Source: Bacteroidota bacterium
Lineage (GTDB): Bacteria; Bacteroidota; Bacteroidia; NS11-12g; UBA955
Direction of reading: 5' to 3'
Length of the DNA: 64,000 bases
Assembly: GCA_030834125.1 (NCBI GenBank)
Contig: JAURFW010000008.1
Span: forward strand, 28,459-92,458
Shown: piece after piece, positions 10,424-20,292 of the stretch
Numbering within the stretch: position 1 is the stretch's first letter
How the letters are laid out: every line of letters starts with the position of its first letter
Made by a program: the position numbers and the translations under genes
Notes under the pieces: model-generated
What the model was told of the DNA's origin: nothing
Seen by the model: only the letters and a program-made list of their open reading frames with translations
Database searches by the model: none

Positions 10424-11083
10424 ATGATCCGTTTTCAAAAGGTTCAACGATTGGTGCAAATGGAAATCGCACTTGATTATCGTAAACCAAGTATTATTGG
10501 TTCGGTAATTCTTCAGCTTGGTATTACTGCCATGTTAAGCATGTTGTCACAACCTAAAATCACCGGAAGCATTTGGAATACGCTATTCTGGATTACACTA
10601 ATTTTAGGCACTATTACAGCAATTTCAAGGAATTTTACCTTGGTATCAAAATCAAGATGGCTCTATTGGAATCAGTTATCATCACCCGCAGAGATGCTTG
10701 CTTCCAAAATGATTTATGGTTGGATTAGTATGATAGTTATGTGTATCATCAATCTAATATTTTTTACTTGGTTTATGGGGATCCCAATAATACACCTAGG
10801 CAAATATTATACTTTATTGATTCTAACTACAGGTGGAATTGCAACAATCTACACATTTATTGGGGCAATTGCTTCAAAAACGGGTAACTCAGGATTTCTC
10901 GCACCCGTTTTAAGTTTACCGTTAATTATGCCCTTGATATTAATTGGTATAAAAGCATCTCAAAAAACATTAAATCCAGTATTGGTAAGTTCACTCAATA
11001 AGGATTTAATGCTTTTAGGTGCCCTAGATCTGATGATAATTATTTTATCCAGCGTTTTATTTCAAGCACTTTGGAAAGATTAA
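10424..11083 (+). CDS. ccmB: Heme exporter protein B-like (CcmB family)
   Basis: 219 aa polytopic protein; N-terminus LVQMEIALDYRKPSIIGSVILQ and GLY/ALA-rich TM pattern match CcmB. Confidence 0.75.
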   Translation: MIRFQKVQRLVQMEIALDYRKPSIIGSVILQLGITAMLSMLSQPKITGSIWNTLFWITLILGTITAISRNFTLVSKSRWLYWNQLSSPAEMLASKMIYGWISMIVMCIINLIFFTWFMGIPIIHLGKYYTLLILTTGGIATIYTFIGAIASKTGNSGFLAPVLSLPLIMPLILIGIKASQKTLNPVLVSSLNKDLMLLGALDLMIIILSSVLFQALWKD

Positions 11084-13167
11084 TCGTTCCAGCACTTTAA
11101 TACTTCAAGAGCCACATCAAGTCCTGCATCTTTCGAATAACTCTTCATCCAAACTTTACGTTGCTCTGTTTTGATACTATCCCCTTGTACTTCGTTCAAA
11201 TCTATGGACAATGGGTATAAAGTGTCTGTTCTGCTTATATATTTATAATCCTTAAACTCTTTATCTTTTTCATTAATCTCTATCTTGAATTTTTTAAATT
11301 CTTCAAGAGAAAGCGGATATGTCATACCTTTACGGAGGTCTGCAATTTGTTTTGATCTCTTTGAAACCAATTTATAGTAATCGGATTTTGAAACTATTTT
11401 ATTACCTTGATTAATTGCTTGTTTGTATGATTTATTCTCAATTTCTGTGTATTTCGCTTTGGGAATTTCATCAAATTCTAGATGATAGTCCATCTCTTTT
11501 TCTCCCCTATCAATTTCATCATATACATCTGGCAAAATAACATCGGGCTCTACACCAACTAATTGTGTAGTTCCCCCATTAATTCGGTAAAACTTCTGAA
11601 TTGTTACCTTGATATCACCAAAGCCTCTAGGGAATACGGCAGTAGAACCACCTCTCAATGGGATCATTGTTTGAACAGTTCCTTTACCAAAAGTGCTTTT
11701 TGAACCAACAATTACAGCTCTTTTGTAGTCTTGCAATGCAGCGGCCAAAATCTCAGAAGCAGATGCACTGTAGGTATTTGTCATAACTACCAAAGGACCG
11801 TCATATTGAGTTCTTGTATCTTGGTCGCTTGCTTGTTGAATTCTTCCACTCGGGTCTTTAACCTGAACTACAGGTCCTGAAGAAATAAACAATCCACTCA
11901 TGTCTATAGCATCTGCAAGACTTCCTCCTCCATTATTTCTTAAATCTAAAATAATTCCTTTTACCTTTTCATCCTTAAGTTTTGAAATCTCTTTTGCAAC
12001 ATCCCCTGAAGAATGCCTTCCTCTTCCCTCTGCAGAAAAATCAGCATAAAAGCTCGGCAATTGAACAACTCCATATTTATCTCCTTCAAACTCCACTAAA
12101 GCACTTCTTGCATAAGACTCCTCAATTACAACAACATCTCTAACAATGGGTACTACTTGAATAACACCATCAGGCTTTTTAACTGTTAAGCGTACCTCAG
12201 TGCCTTTTTTACCTCTGATTAATTGAATGGCATCATCCAATTTCATATCAACAACATCTACAGGCTCTTCGTCTGCTTGACCTACTTTTAGAATAAGGTC
12301 TCCTGCCTTCAAATCTCCTTGTTTATAACTAGCACTACCTGGTACAATTCTTTCAACTTTTATATAGCCATCTCTCTCGGAAAGTGTAGCTCCAATACCC
12401 TCCAACTTTCCAGTCATTGATATATCGAAATTATCTCTATCTGCAGGAGGAAAATAATTAGTATGTGGATCGTAAACCTCTGCAATGGTATTGGCAAAAA
12501 AGGCAATTTGGTCTTGTCGGTCCATTTTTCTCCAGCGTTTGAACCAATTTGAAACTAAATCTTTGGTTTCCGCTCTTGCTTTTAACTCCAAAGTGTCAAA
12601 AGGTTTAATATTCTTTAGTGAATCTGGACCTTTCAAGTTTTTCTGTCCTTCTAACTTGTTATAAAGTTTATCTACAGTTTGGTATCTGGTCCATAAATTC
12701 CATAATTGGATTATCTCCTCTAAGTTTTTAGGATAGTTTTTTTGATCTTCACCTTGGAAATATTCCAATTCTTCCGAATAATTGTAAGGCTTTTCAAGCT
12801 GTGCTATTACTAATGGTTCAATGTAATCCAAACGTGCTTGCATTACCTTCCATACGGTATCAAAGAAATCAAATCTTCCTGCATTTACTTGATCATCGAT
12901 TGAATATTTATAAGTGCTGAATTTTACAATATCTTCTTGAGTAAAAAACTGCTTATTGCCATCCATATTTTCCAATGTATTTTGAAAAACTTTTACGGAA
13001 AAAGAGTCATTTAATTCGAGAGGCGCATAATGCTGGCGGTTTAGCGTATAGATAATCCTTTTGAGGACTGGCTCTTCATCGGAAAACGGCTTATTACTAC
13101 AAAATGAAAGCACCAGTAGCACAGCGGCTACAGAGCTTAAGGAAATCCACTTCTTATACCCTATCAT
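11080..13167 (-). CDS. prc: Carboxy-terminal processing protease (S41 family, Prc/Tsp), lipoprotein
   Basis: Lipobox-like LSFC; PDZ (GKLEGIGATLSERDGYIKVERIVPGSASYKQGDLKAGDLILKVG); S41 core (GIILDLRNNGGGSL, TYSASASEILAAALQDYKRAVIVGSKSTFGKGTVQ). Confidence 0.92.
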   Translation of the reverse strand: MIGYKKWISLSSVAAVLLVLSFCSNKPFSDEEPVLKRIIYTLNRQHYAPLELNDSFSVKVFQNTLENMDGNKQFFTQEDIVKFSTYKYSIDDQVNAGRFDFFDTVWKVMQARLDYIEPLVIAQLEKPYNYSEELEYFQGEDQKNYPKNLEEIIQLWNLWTRYQTVDKLYNKLEGQKNLKGPDSLKNIKPFDTLELKARAETKDLVSNWFKRWRKMDRQDQIAFFANTIAEVYDPHTNYFPPADRDNFDISMTGKLEGIGATLSERDGYIKVERIVPGSASYKQGDLKAGDLILKVGQADEEPVDVVDMKLDDAIQLIRGKKGTEVRLTVKKPDGVIQVVPIVRDVVVIEESYARSALVEFEGDKYGVVQLPSFYADFSAEGRGRHSSGDVAKEISKLKDEKVKGIILDLRNNGGGSLADAIDMSGLFISSGPVVQVKDPSGRIQQASDQDTRTQYDGPLVVMTNTYSASASEILAAALQDYKRAVIVGSKSTFGKGTVQTMIPLRGGSTAVFPRGFGDIKVTIQKFYRINGGTTQLVGVEPDVILPDVYDEIDRGEKEMDYHLEFDEIPKAKYTEIENKSYKQAINQGNKIVSKSDYYKLVSKRSKQIADLRKGMTYPLSLEEFKKFKIEINEKDKEFKDYKYISRTDTLYPLSIDLNEVQGDSIKTEQRKVWMKSYSKDAGLDVALEVLKCWND

Positions 13168-13170
13168 CTA

Positions 13171-15054
13171 TTATTTTCTTTCTCCTTTTGAATCCGCCGC
13201 CTCTTCAGCATATTTTTCTAATCCTAATGTACGAATACCTTGATCAAAAACAATATCAACTGGAATATTTGCAGCGTTTAAACCGTCTATTTGGGTTTTA
13301 AGACTATCGCCAATTTTTCCTCTCCCACTTAGCATGGTATTAACTCCATCCACATTACCATCTCCCTGGAGAATTAATAATTCAGCCGCTAACGATTCGA
13401 TTGCGGATCTCATTTTTGCAACATCTACTTTCATTCCTTTATTGGTAGATTCTAAACAACCGCTGTTCATGAGTGTGTTGAATGTTATCATATTTGCTTT
13501 TCCATGTGCACTTGAAGCACCGAAACGTACAGATCTGTACACAGAAGCAACAAATGTTACATAGAAATCTTCTAAGTCACCATCAAGTTCTTTCATATCA
13601 ATCAACTTAGTTACCATGTAAAGGCCTAGTACATCTGCTTTACATTCTTCAATGGCCGAATAGGTTGCTCCAAGAGCTTCACGAACTGTCTGATCTTGAT
13701 TATCGATAAGATTTTTAATACCTAAACCATGCGCCACCTCATGAAACATTACATTCGAAAAGAATGCATTGAAGTTGATTTTTTTGCGTTGTGAAGGGTG
13801 AATTACTTTCTCCGAAATAGGAACTACTATTTCATCAAATTTTGCCTTCATGGTATTCTTCAATTGAGAACGTCGCGTTCCAAAATATTCTTGGATTACT
13901 TCATGGTTTGGCAAGTTAACCGCGATGGTTTTACTTCCCGAATTACAATCTCCAGCGTAATAAATCGCATCAAAAACGGCCAATTGGCTCATAGGCTTTT
14001 CTGGTCTTTCAACAGGTGGAAACCCTTCTATCTCGATAATTTCTGAAATTTCGCCTACTGCTTCCTCAATAACATTCCCATTTTCATCTATTGTCGGCTC
14101 TACAGTTTCTGTTTCACTAACATTTGGACCTAATGAGGGTTTATATTTTTCTTCAACCGGTAAACCAGCTTGAAGTTCAGGTAGGAGAGCAACATACTTT
14201 TCTAGTTTTGCACCCCACTCACGATCACGTACCAGCACGTAAGCTTCAAATGAAGTTTTTGAACCTGTAAGTTTATCCTCGTAATTTTCAATTGGCCCAA
14301 TAATTATATCTAAGTGGGAATTTAAATTCAACCAAGAGATATCAGAAATTATATAATCGTTAGTAAACAGAGCATCAATTCTTTGGATCAAATATTCTGC
14401 AAATTTTGGATCTTCTTCTTGAATAGCTTCGGATGCGGCTCTTAATGCTTCTGTCAAAGGAATCAACTCCTTTTGATACACCATTGAATAACTCTCTATC
14501 TCTATCTCTTTTCCATTTAAAGTAGGAAATCTTTCACGGGGAGGTGGCATTTGCCCCATTTTTTGATACTTTTCTGCATCCTTAGGATCGAAATAATAGA
14601 CCACAGTATAGGGATCAAAAACCCTAAACTTCATATCTTCCATTACTTGACTTGGGTCAAAACCGTCAGGATAAAAATTCACCCCTTTTGTTTTTGCTCC
14701 AACGCTTGCTACAAAAGGTTCATCATTATTCAAGCGATCCCACGGACCGTAATTTATTTTTATAAATTGCTTAAGGTCAGGATCTTTAATTCCTTTCAAG
14801 GCTTCATCTTTACTCATATAAGACTGCATCCAGAAAATATTATCTGCGTGCTCCGCTGCCTTAATGAGATGGACAATACATTTTCTCTCTGCATCTGACA
14901 ATTCACTTGTATCCGTAGTTAGTGTTATTTGTTTGTAACTATTTAGTCTATCTTTTAACGGATAACCCTTTTTCACTTTTTGAGCATTCAAGCTAGACGC
15001 TATAATTAAACCTGTGGTTAAAATTATTGCGCGTTCTAATTTTCGTATGGCCAT
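13171..15054 (-). CDS. Dipeptidyl-peptidase III-like zinc peptidase (M49-like) with HEXXH motif
   Basis: Signal peptide; zinc motif MFHEVAHGLGIKN and downstream EECKADVLGLYM matching the M49 EECRAE/D element. Confidence 0.75.
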   Translation of the reverse strand: MAIRKLERAIILTTGLIIASSLNAQKVKKGYPLKDRLNSYKQITLTTDTSELSDAERKCIVHLIKAAEHADNIFWMQSYMSKDEALKGIKDPDLKQFIKINYGPWDRLNNDEPFVASVGAKTKGVNFYPDGFDPSQVMEDMKFRVFDPYTVVYYFDPKDAEKYQKMGQMPPPRERFPTLNGKEIEIESYSMVYQKELIPLTEALRAASEAIQEEDPKFAEYLIQRIDALFTNDYIISDISWLNLNSHLDIIIGPIENYEDKLTGSKTSFEAYVLVRDREWGAKLEKYVALLPELQAGLPVEEKYKPSLGPNVSETETVEPTIDENGNVIEEAVGEISEIIEIEGFPPVERPEKPMSQLAVFDAIYYAGDCNSGSKTIAVNLPNHEVIQEYFGTRRSQLKNTMKAKFDEIVVPISEKVIHPSQRKKINFNAFFSNVMFHEVAHGLGIKNLIDNQDQTVREALGATYSAIEECKADVLGLYMVTKLIDMKELDGDLEDFYVTFVASVYRSVRFGASSAHGKANMITFNTLMNSGCLESTNKGMKVDVAKMRSAIESLAAELLILQGDGNVDGVNTMLSGRGKIGDSLKTQIDGLNAANIPVDIVFDQGIRTLGLEKYAEEAADSKGERK

Positions 15055-15058
15055 CTTA

Positions 15059-15066
15059 CAAAAATA
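15059..15066 (-). promoter_or_regulatory. -7 box TATTTTTG, 4 nt upstream of the M49-like ATG
   Basis: Exact TAnnTTTG on the minus strand; start codon at 15054. Confidence 0.7.
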
Positions 15067-15187
15067 AGAGGAACATCAACTATTCAAAAAACATCGATTA
15101 AAATGATGGAAATAAACGATAAAAATCTTAACCATAACGATTGCATAAAAAAAAGTGGCAAATTAATACCGACTTTTGAATTATTCG

Positions 15188-16198
15188 ATGGACAAGGAAC
15201 CACAAAATAAGTTTATTACAGATATTCTTTCTATTGATCTTTCTGCTAAAATATTTGAGGCTTTCCCTAATAAATCAGAATCAATTAAAATTGGCACCAA
15301 TTCATATCCTACTTCAATTGTAGAATTAAATAGACCTACAGGAAAATATATTCACAGAATATTAATTGGTTTATTTAACCTCTTTAGCAGAAAAGGGATG
15401 ATTAGAACCTTGGGTAACACCTGTGCACCTGGATTATTATTTCCCAAATTAAATTCAGGTGAAGGCATCAAACAATTTCAAATCAACAATAAAATTTGGG
15501 GTATAGTCTCCGCAAATATCCTTGGTTACAGCAAATATCCGGATTCAGTTACAGTTGAAGCAAAGCCTTTTATGGTTTTAAATCTACATCCTAAATGGAA
15601 AAGCTTCGAGGATTATTTAGCTGCCTTTACATCTAAATACAGAGTAAGGGCCAAAAAAGTACTCAAAGAAAGTGGTGAAATTGAAAAACGCAGAATTGAT
15701 CAGTTACCTTCAAATGAATGGATAGCTGTTTGCGGTAAATTATTAGCCGAATCTCTTCAAAATAAAACAATCGCTCTTGGTAAAAACCTACCTCAATTAT
15801 TGCATTGCTATCACAAGTCACTTGGAGCTAACTTTCATGTTTATGGGTATTACTCTGGAGGAAAATTGATTGGCTTTATCTCTTGTATATTGGATGGGCC
15901 TAATCTTTTTGCCATGCACTTAGGAATGCATGAGAAAATTGCCTCTCATACAAAACTATATCAAAGAATGCTTATGGATTTAATAGATGTTTCCCTATCC
16001 AATTCAATAAAGAGTATTCATTTTGGAAGAACTGGTACTGAAATAAAGAGTACTCTTGGAGCTATTCCTGTTACTAATTCATTTGTAGTTTTTACCAAAT
16101 CCAAATTTCTTCTATTTCTATTCCGATTGTACGCCAAATACTTTCAAAAACAAGAAAAATACAAATTACGAAGACCTTTTAAAGAAGAATTTTATTGA
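15188..16198 (+). CDS. GNAT/FemAB-like acyltransferase, uncharacterised
   Basis: Fold-like pattern SKYRVRAKKVLKESGEIEKRR...FHVYGYYSGGKLIGFISCILDGPNLFAMHLGM...LYQRMLMDLIDVSLSNSIKSIHFGRT. ORF track uses TTG 15176; ATG at 15188 is in frame. Confidence 0.55.
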   Translation: MDKEPQNKFITDILSIDLSAKIFEAFPNKSESIKIGTNSYPTSIVELNRPTGKYIHRILIGLFNLFSRKGMIRTLGNTCAPGLLFPKLNSGEGIKQFQINNKIWGIVSANILGYSKYPDSVTVEAKPFMVLNLHPKWKSFEDYLAAFTSKYRVRAKKVLKESGEIEKRRIDQLPSNEWIAVCGKLLAESLQNKTIALGKNLPQLLHCYHKSLGANFHVYGYYSGGKLIGFISCILDGPNLFAMHLGMHEKIASHTKLYQRMLMDLIDVSLSNSIKSIHFGRTGTEIKSTLGAIPVTNSFVVFTKSKFLLFLFRLYAKYFQKQEKYKLRRPFKEEFY

Positions 16199-16207
16199 TG
16201 TATTTCC

Positions 16208-16215
16208 TATATTTG
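16208..16215 (+). promoter_or_regulatory. -7 box TATATTTG, 4 nt upstream of GTG start of C1 peptidase
   Basis: Exact TAnnTTTG. Confidence 0.7.
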
Positions 16216-16219
16216 GAAA

Positions 16220-17404
16220 GTGAGAAAGTTAGTTTTAACCCTGATTTGTGCGGGAGTTTCTTCCGTGAGCATAGCACAAACTACAAATAAAGAAGGCAGC
16301 AATTACAAATTTGAAAAGATACATGCTGTAGATAAAACAAACATTAAAGATCAGTGCAGAACTGGAACCTGTTGGAGTTACAGCACTCTTTCCATGCTTG
16401 AGTCTGAACTAATTAGAAATGGAAAAGGCGATGTGGATTTAAGTGAAATGTTTATTGCTAGAATGGCATATGTAGATAAAGCAATAACTTACGTTCGAAT
16501 GAATGGTAGACATCAATTCGACCAAGGTGGGGAAGGACATGACATACCTTATATAATTGCTAAATACGGCATAGTTCCTGAGTCTGTTTACACTGGACTA
16601 GTGAATGGTCAAAAACGCCATAACCATAGCGAATTAATGTCTGTATTGAAACCTGTAGTTGATGCAATAGCTGCGAAAAAACCGGGAACAATTGGAATGG
16701 AGTGGATAGATGCGGTAAATGGTATTTTGGATGCATACTTAGGCAAAGTACCAGAATCATTTGAGTATAAAGGTAAAACTTACACCCCCCAATCTTTTGC
16801 CAAATCGTTGGATTTAAACATGAGTGATTACGTTGTATTAACTTCATTTACACATCATCCATATTACAGTTCATTCGCATTAGAAATTCCAGACAATTGG
16901 TCTATGCAAACTGCAATTAATGTCCCCTTGGATGAATTAACATCTACTGTAAATAATTCTCTAAATAAAGGAATTTCGGTTGCTTGGGCTACAGATGTAT
17001 CCGAAAAGGGATTCGCCTATAGAGACGGACTAGCAATCTGGGTTGCAGATTCATTAATCACTAAAAAAGGTGAGGATGACAGGCATTTCAATAATGCAGG
17101 AGCTGAAAAACATGGTTCTGTTTTTTACAACCCAACCGAAGAAATGGAGGTAACTGTTTCTGAAAGACAAGCTCAATTTAATTCTCAAAGAACAACTGAT
17201 GATCACGGAATGCATATAGTAGGATTGTACAAAGAAGCAAATGGTACTCCATTCTATCAGGTTAAAAATTCATGGGGAGATTCTAATGAAATGGGAGGTT
17301 ACCTTTTCGCAAGTGAAAACTATTTCAAAATGAAAACCATTAGCATCATGCTCCACAAGGATGGTCTAAGCAAAGACTTGAGGAAAAAACTCAATTTAGA
17401 TTAA
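16220..17404 (+). CDS. C1-family cysteine aminopeptidase (bleomycin hydrolase/PepC-like), exported
   Basis: Signal peptide; QCRTGTCWSYSTLSMLESE (Cys), DDHGMHIVGLYKE (His), VKNSWGDSNEMGGY (Asn). GTG start. Confidence 0.88.
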   Translation: MRKLVLTLICAGVSSVSIAQTTNKEGSNYKFEKIHAVDKTNIKDQCRTGTCWSYSTLSMLESELIRNGKGDVDLSEMFIARMAYVDKAITYVRMNGRHQFDQGGEGHDIPYIIAKYGIVPESVYTGLVNGQKRHNHSELMSVLKPVVDAIAAKKPGTIGMEWIDAVNGILDAYLGKVPESFEYKGKTYTPQSFAKSLDLNMSDYVVLTSFTHHPYYSSFALEIPDNWSMQTAINVPLDELTSTVNNSLNKGISVAWATDVSEKGFAYRDGLAIWVADSLITKKGEDDRHFNNAGAEKHGSVFYNPTEEMEVTVSERQAQFNSQRTTDDHGMHIVGLYKEANGTPFYQVKNSWGDSNEMGGYLFASENYFKMKTISIMLHKDGLSKDLRKKLNLD

Positions 17405-17552
17405 TCATTAGTTAATGCATCATTAATATATTAACGATGCCATAACTACAACATAGCAATTTGCTTTTTCTGAAGGATTTAATAAAATATGCGATGGATT
17501 GGATAACCAAATCCCTTATTCGTTAAATAGCCTAAAATAGTCTCGAGGTTAT

Positions 17553-17560
17553 TATATTTG
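17553..17560 (+). promoter_or_regulatory. -7 box TATATTTG upstream of ald
   Basis: Exact TAnnTTTG, 17 nt before ATG 17578. Confidence 0.6.
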
Positions 17561-17577
17561 CGAAAAATTTATTCGAA

Positions 17578-18690
17578 ATGATCATCGGGGTACCCAAAGA
17601 AATTAAAAACAACGAGAATCGCGTGGCCGTTACACCCGCAGGAGTTGCAGAGTTCGTTAAACACGGTCATACCGTATATGTGCAAGAAACAGCTGGTGCT
17701 GGTAGTGGATTCTCAAATGAGGAATACACCGAAGTAGGGGCAAAACTTCTTCCAACAATAGAAGAAGTATATGCAATTGCTGAAATGATTGTTAAGGTAA
17801 AAGAGCCTATTGAAGCTGAGTATAAATTAATTAAAAAGGATCAATTATTGTTTACTTACTTTCACTTTGCAAGTTACGAACCATTAACACATGCGATGAT
17901 TGAAAATGGTTCAGTATGTTTAGCATACGAAACTGTTGAAGTAAATCGCACATTACCATTATTGGTTCCAATGAGTGAGGTTGCTGGAAGAATGAGCGTT
18001 CAAGAAGGTGCTAAATATCTCGAAAAGCCTATGGGTGGAAGAGGTATCCTTTTAGGAGGTGTACCCGGTGTTAAACCTGCAAATGTTGTTGTATTAGGTG
18101 GTGGTATTGTGGGAACACAAGCAGCAAAAATGGCGGCTGGTCTTGGTGCAAACGTAACCATTATGGATATTAGCTTAAATCGTTTGAGACAATTAGACGA
18201 TATAATGCCTGCTAATGTTACTACACAATATTCCAACGAGTACAATATTCGTGAAGCAGTTAAAACCGCAGATTTAGTAATTGGAGGTGTACTTATACCA
18301 GGAGCAAAGGCACCTAAGTTAATTACTCGAGATATGTTACCTACTATGAGAGAAGGTACAGTAATTGTTGACGTTGCAATTGACCAGGGAGGATGTTTTG
18401 AAACATCAAAACCAACAACTCATGCAGATCCTACATACGTAATTGATGGAGTAGTTCATTATTGCGTAGCGAATATGCCTGGAGCTGTTCCTTACACATC
18501 CACATTAGCACTAACTAATGCAACACTTCCATATGCTATTCATTTAGCCAATAAAGGCTGGAAAAAAGCTTGCAATGATGATGCTAACCTAAAGTTAGGA
18601 TTAAACGTTGTAAACGGTAAAGTAGTATATGAAGGTGTAAGTACTGCATTTAATTTACCTTACACTCCGGTTGAGGAGGTATTGAATTAA
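17578..18690 (+). CDS. ald: Alanine dehydrogenase
   Basis: MIIGVPKEIKNNENRVAVTPAGV; VVVLGGGIVGTQAAKMAAGLGANVTIMD; YVIDGVVHYCVANMPGAVPYTST. Confidence 0.95.
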   Translation: MIIGVPKEIKNNENRVAVTPAGVAEFVKHGHTVYVQETAGAGSGFSNEEYTEVGAKLLPTIEEVYAIAEMIVKVKEPIEAEYKLIKKDQLLFTYFHFASYEPLTHAMIENGSVCLAYETVEVNRTLPLLVPMSEVAGRMSVQEGAKYLEKPMGGRGILLGGVPGVKPANVVVLGGGIVGTQAAKMAAGLGANVTIMDISLNRLRQLDDIMPANVTTQYSNEYNIREAVKTADLVIGGVLIPGAKAPKLITRDMLPTMREGTVIVDVAIDQGGCFETSKPTTHADPTYVIDGVVHYCVANMPGAVPYTSTLALTNATLPYAIHLANKGWKKACNDDANLKLGLNVVNGKVVYEGVSTAFNLPYTPVEEVLN

Positions 18691-19463
18691 TGAGTTCAAT
18701 TGTAAACCATAAGGTTTACGGAGAAGACAATTCAAAAGCCATTTACATACTACATGGTGTATTTGGTATGTTGGATAATTGGCACTATACGGCCAAACAT
18801 CTTTCAGAAAAATATAGAGTAATCACTTTTGACGCTCGGAATCATGGAAAATCTTTCCATGATTCTGATTGCTCATATAATGCCATGGCCGGGGACCTAA
18901 AAGCCCTAATGGATTATCATAAAGATGAAAGCGCCATTGTATTGGGCCATTCTATGGGCGGAAAAACTTCATTAATATTTTCTGATCTTTATCCCAATTC
19001 CCTTAATCAATTAATAGTAATTGATATTGCACCTAAAGCTTACCCGGCTGGACACCTTGAATTTATTAAAGCATTCCAAAGTATTGACTTTACAAAGATA
19101 AATAACCGGAAAGAGGCTGATGAGGCCTTCACTCCGTTTGCACCAATAGCACCTATCAGACAATTTCTATTAAAGAATATTGAGTCAAGGTCAGAAGGTG
19201 GGTATCAACTGAAAATCAACATTAATGCCTTAGCTAAACAATATCCAGCAATAATTGGAGGGATCAATTTAACAGGTAAATATCATGGCAGAATTGACTT
19301 TATTAAAGGTGAAAAAAGTGGATATATTAAAGAGGAGGATCAAGTAAAATTATCACAACTATTTAAAGAGGTTCACTTCCATAATGTACCAAAGGCAGGC
19401 CATTGGGTTCATGCCGACAACCCAGAGTATTTCCTAAATCTATTATCAAGCATACTACCTTAA
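18690..19463 (+). CDS. Alpha/beta hydrolase (YbfF-like esterase)
   Basis: ILHGVFGMLDNWHYTAKHL; nucleophile elbow VLGHSMGGKT; C-terminal AGHWVHADNPEYF. Confidence 0.85.
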   Translation: MSSIVNHKVYGEDNSKAIYILHGVFGMLDNWHYTAKHLSEKYRVITFDARNHGKSFHDSDCSYNAMAGDLKALMDYHKDESAIVLGHSMGGKTSLIFSDLYPNSLNQLIVIDIAPKAYPAGHLEFIKAFQSIDFTKINNRKEADEAFTPFAPIAPIRQFLLKNIESRSEGGYQLKININALAKQYPAIIGGINLTGKYHGRIDFIKGEKSGYIKEEDQVKLSQLFKEVHFHNVPKAGHWVHADNPEYFLNLLSSILP

Positions 19464-19475
19464 ATAAAGTTTCTC

Positions 19476-19483
19476 TATTTTTG
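19476..19483 (+). promoter_or_regulatory. -7 box TATTTTTG, 4 nt before ATG 19488
   Basis: Exact TAnnTTTG. Confidence 0.65.
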
Positions 19484-19487
19484 ACCT

Positions 19488-20285
19488 ATGCCGAGTAGGA
19501 AAATCTTTATGGTTGTGTTTGTCTTTTCTCTATTTTTAATTCAAAAATCAGTAGCGCAAATTTCAAACTCCGACAATGGCATTATATCTCCAATTATACC
19601 TGAAAATAGTTGGATTCTGTTGAAAGCGAAGGGGACATTTCAATGGAATTATGGTGATTGGAAAAATCGCTATCCTTATTTCACAAGTATCCCAATTGAG
19701 GTTGAATACTCTCATCAAAACAAGTGGGCAATAGGTGCTAATTATGCATTTACCCTAGGATCACAAGTAGTTACAGATCCCCTGTTTAAAGGCATGACAA
19801 ACATGGATGGTTATTTGTTAGATTTAAATGGTTATCCAGCAGTAATTAGGACATACATGCGTGGTTTCCAATCTCAACTTTATTTTCTAAAAACTCATAT
19901 TATTCGAAGTAATCGAAGCGCAAGATGGTTATTGCAATACGGTGCAGGCGCTGGCTATTACTTAAACTACACCAAATACGTTTTTGACCTTGATATGGTT
20001 CCTCTTTTAGAGAGAAACAACCTCGGTTTATTTGATCAAAGAGCTGGCGGTTATTCAACTATTCAAAAGGCACAATTAAGTTATTTAGATAATAACTCTG
20101 TTTCTTTTTATTTCGGTATGGAAGTTTTTCAAGGTTATGGGAAATCATTACGTCCCTATACAATGGGTATCGGAAGTAATCAAGGGACAAAAACCGATGG
20201 ATCCTTCGGGTTATTTGGTGGAATAATAATCCCAATAAACGTGAGTAAGCAAAGAGTAGAAACCACCGATTATTTTGTAGACTAG
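19488..20285 (+). CDS. Hypothetical exported outer-membrane beta-barrel-like protein
   Basis: Signal peptide and alternating aromatic/polar strands (WAIGANYAFTLGSQV; WLLQYGAGAGYYLNYTK). Confidence 0.5.
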   Translation: MPSRKIFMVVFVFSLFLIQKSVAQISNSDNGIISPIIPENSWILLKAKGTFQWNYGDWKNRYPYFTSIPIEVEYSHQNKWAIGANYAFTLGSQVVTDPLFKGMTNMDGYLLDLNGYPAVIRTYMRGFQSQLYFLKTHIIRSNRSARWLLQYGAGAGYYLNYTKYVFDLDMVPLLERNNLGLFDQRAGGYSTIQKAQLSYLDNNSVSFYFGMEVFQGYGKSLRPYTMGIGSNQGTKTDGSFGLFGGIIIPINVSKQRVETTDYFVD

Positions 20286-20292
20286 TATTATT

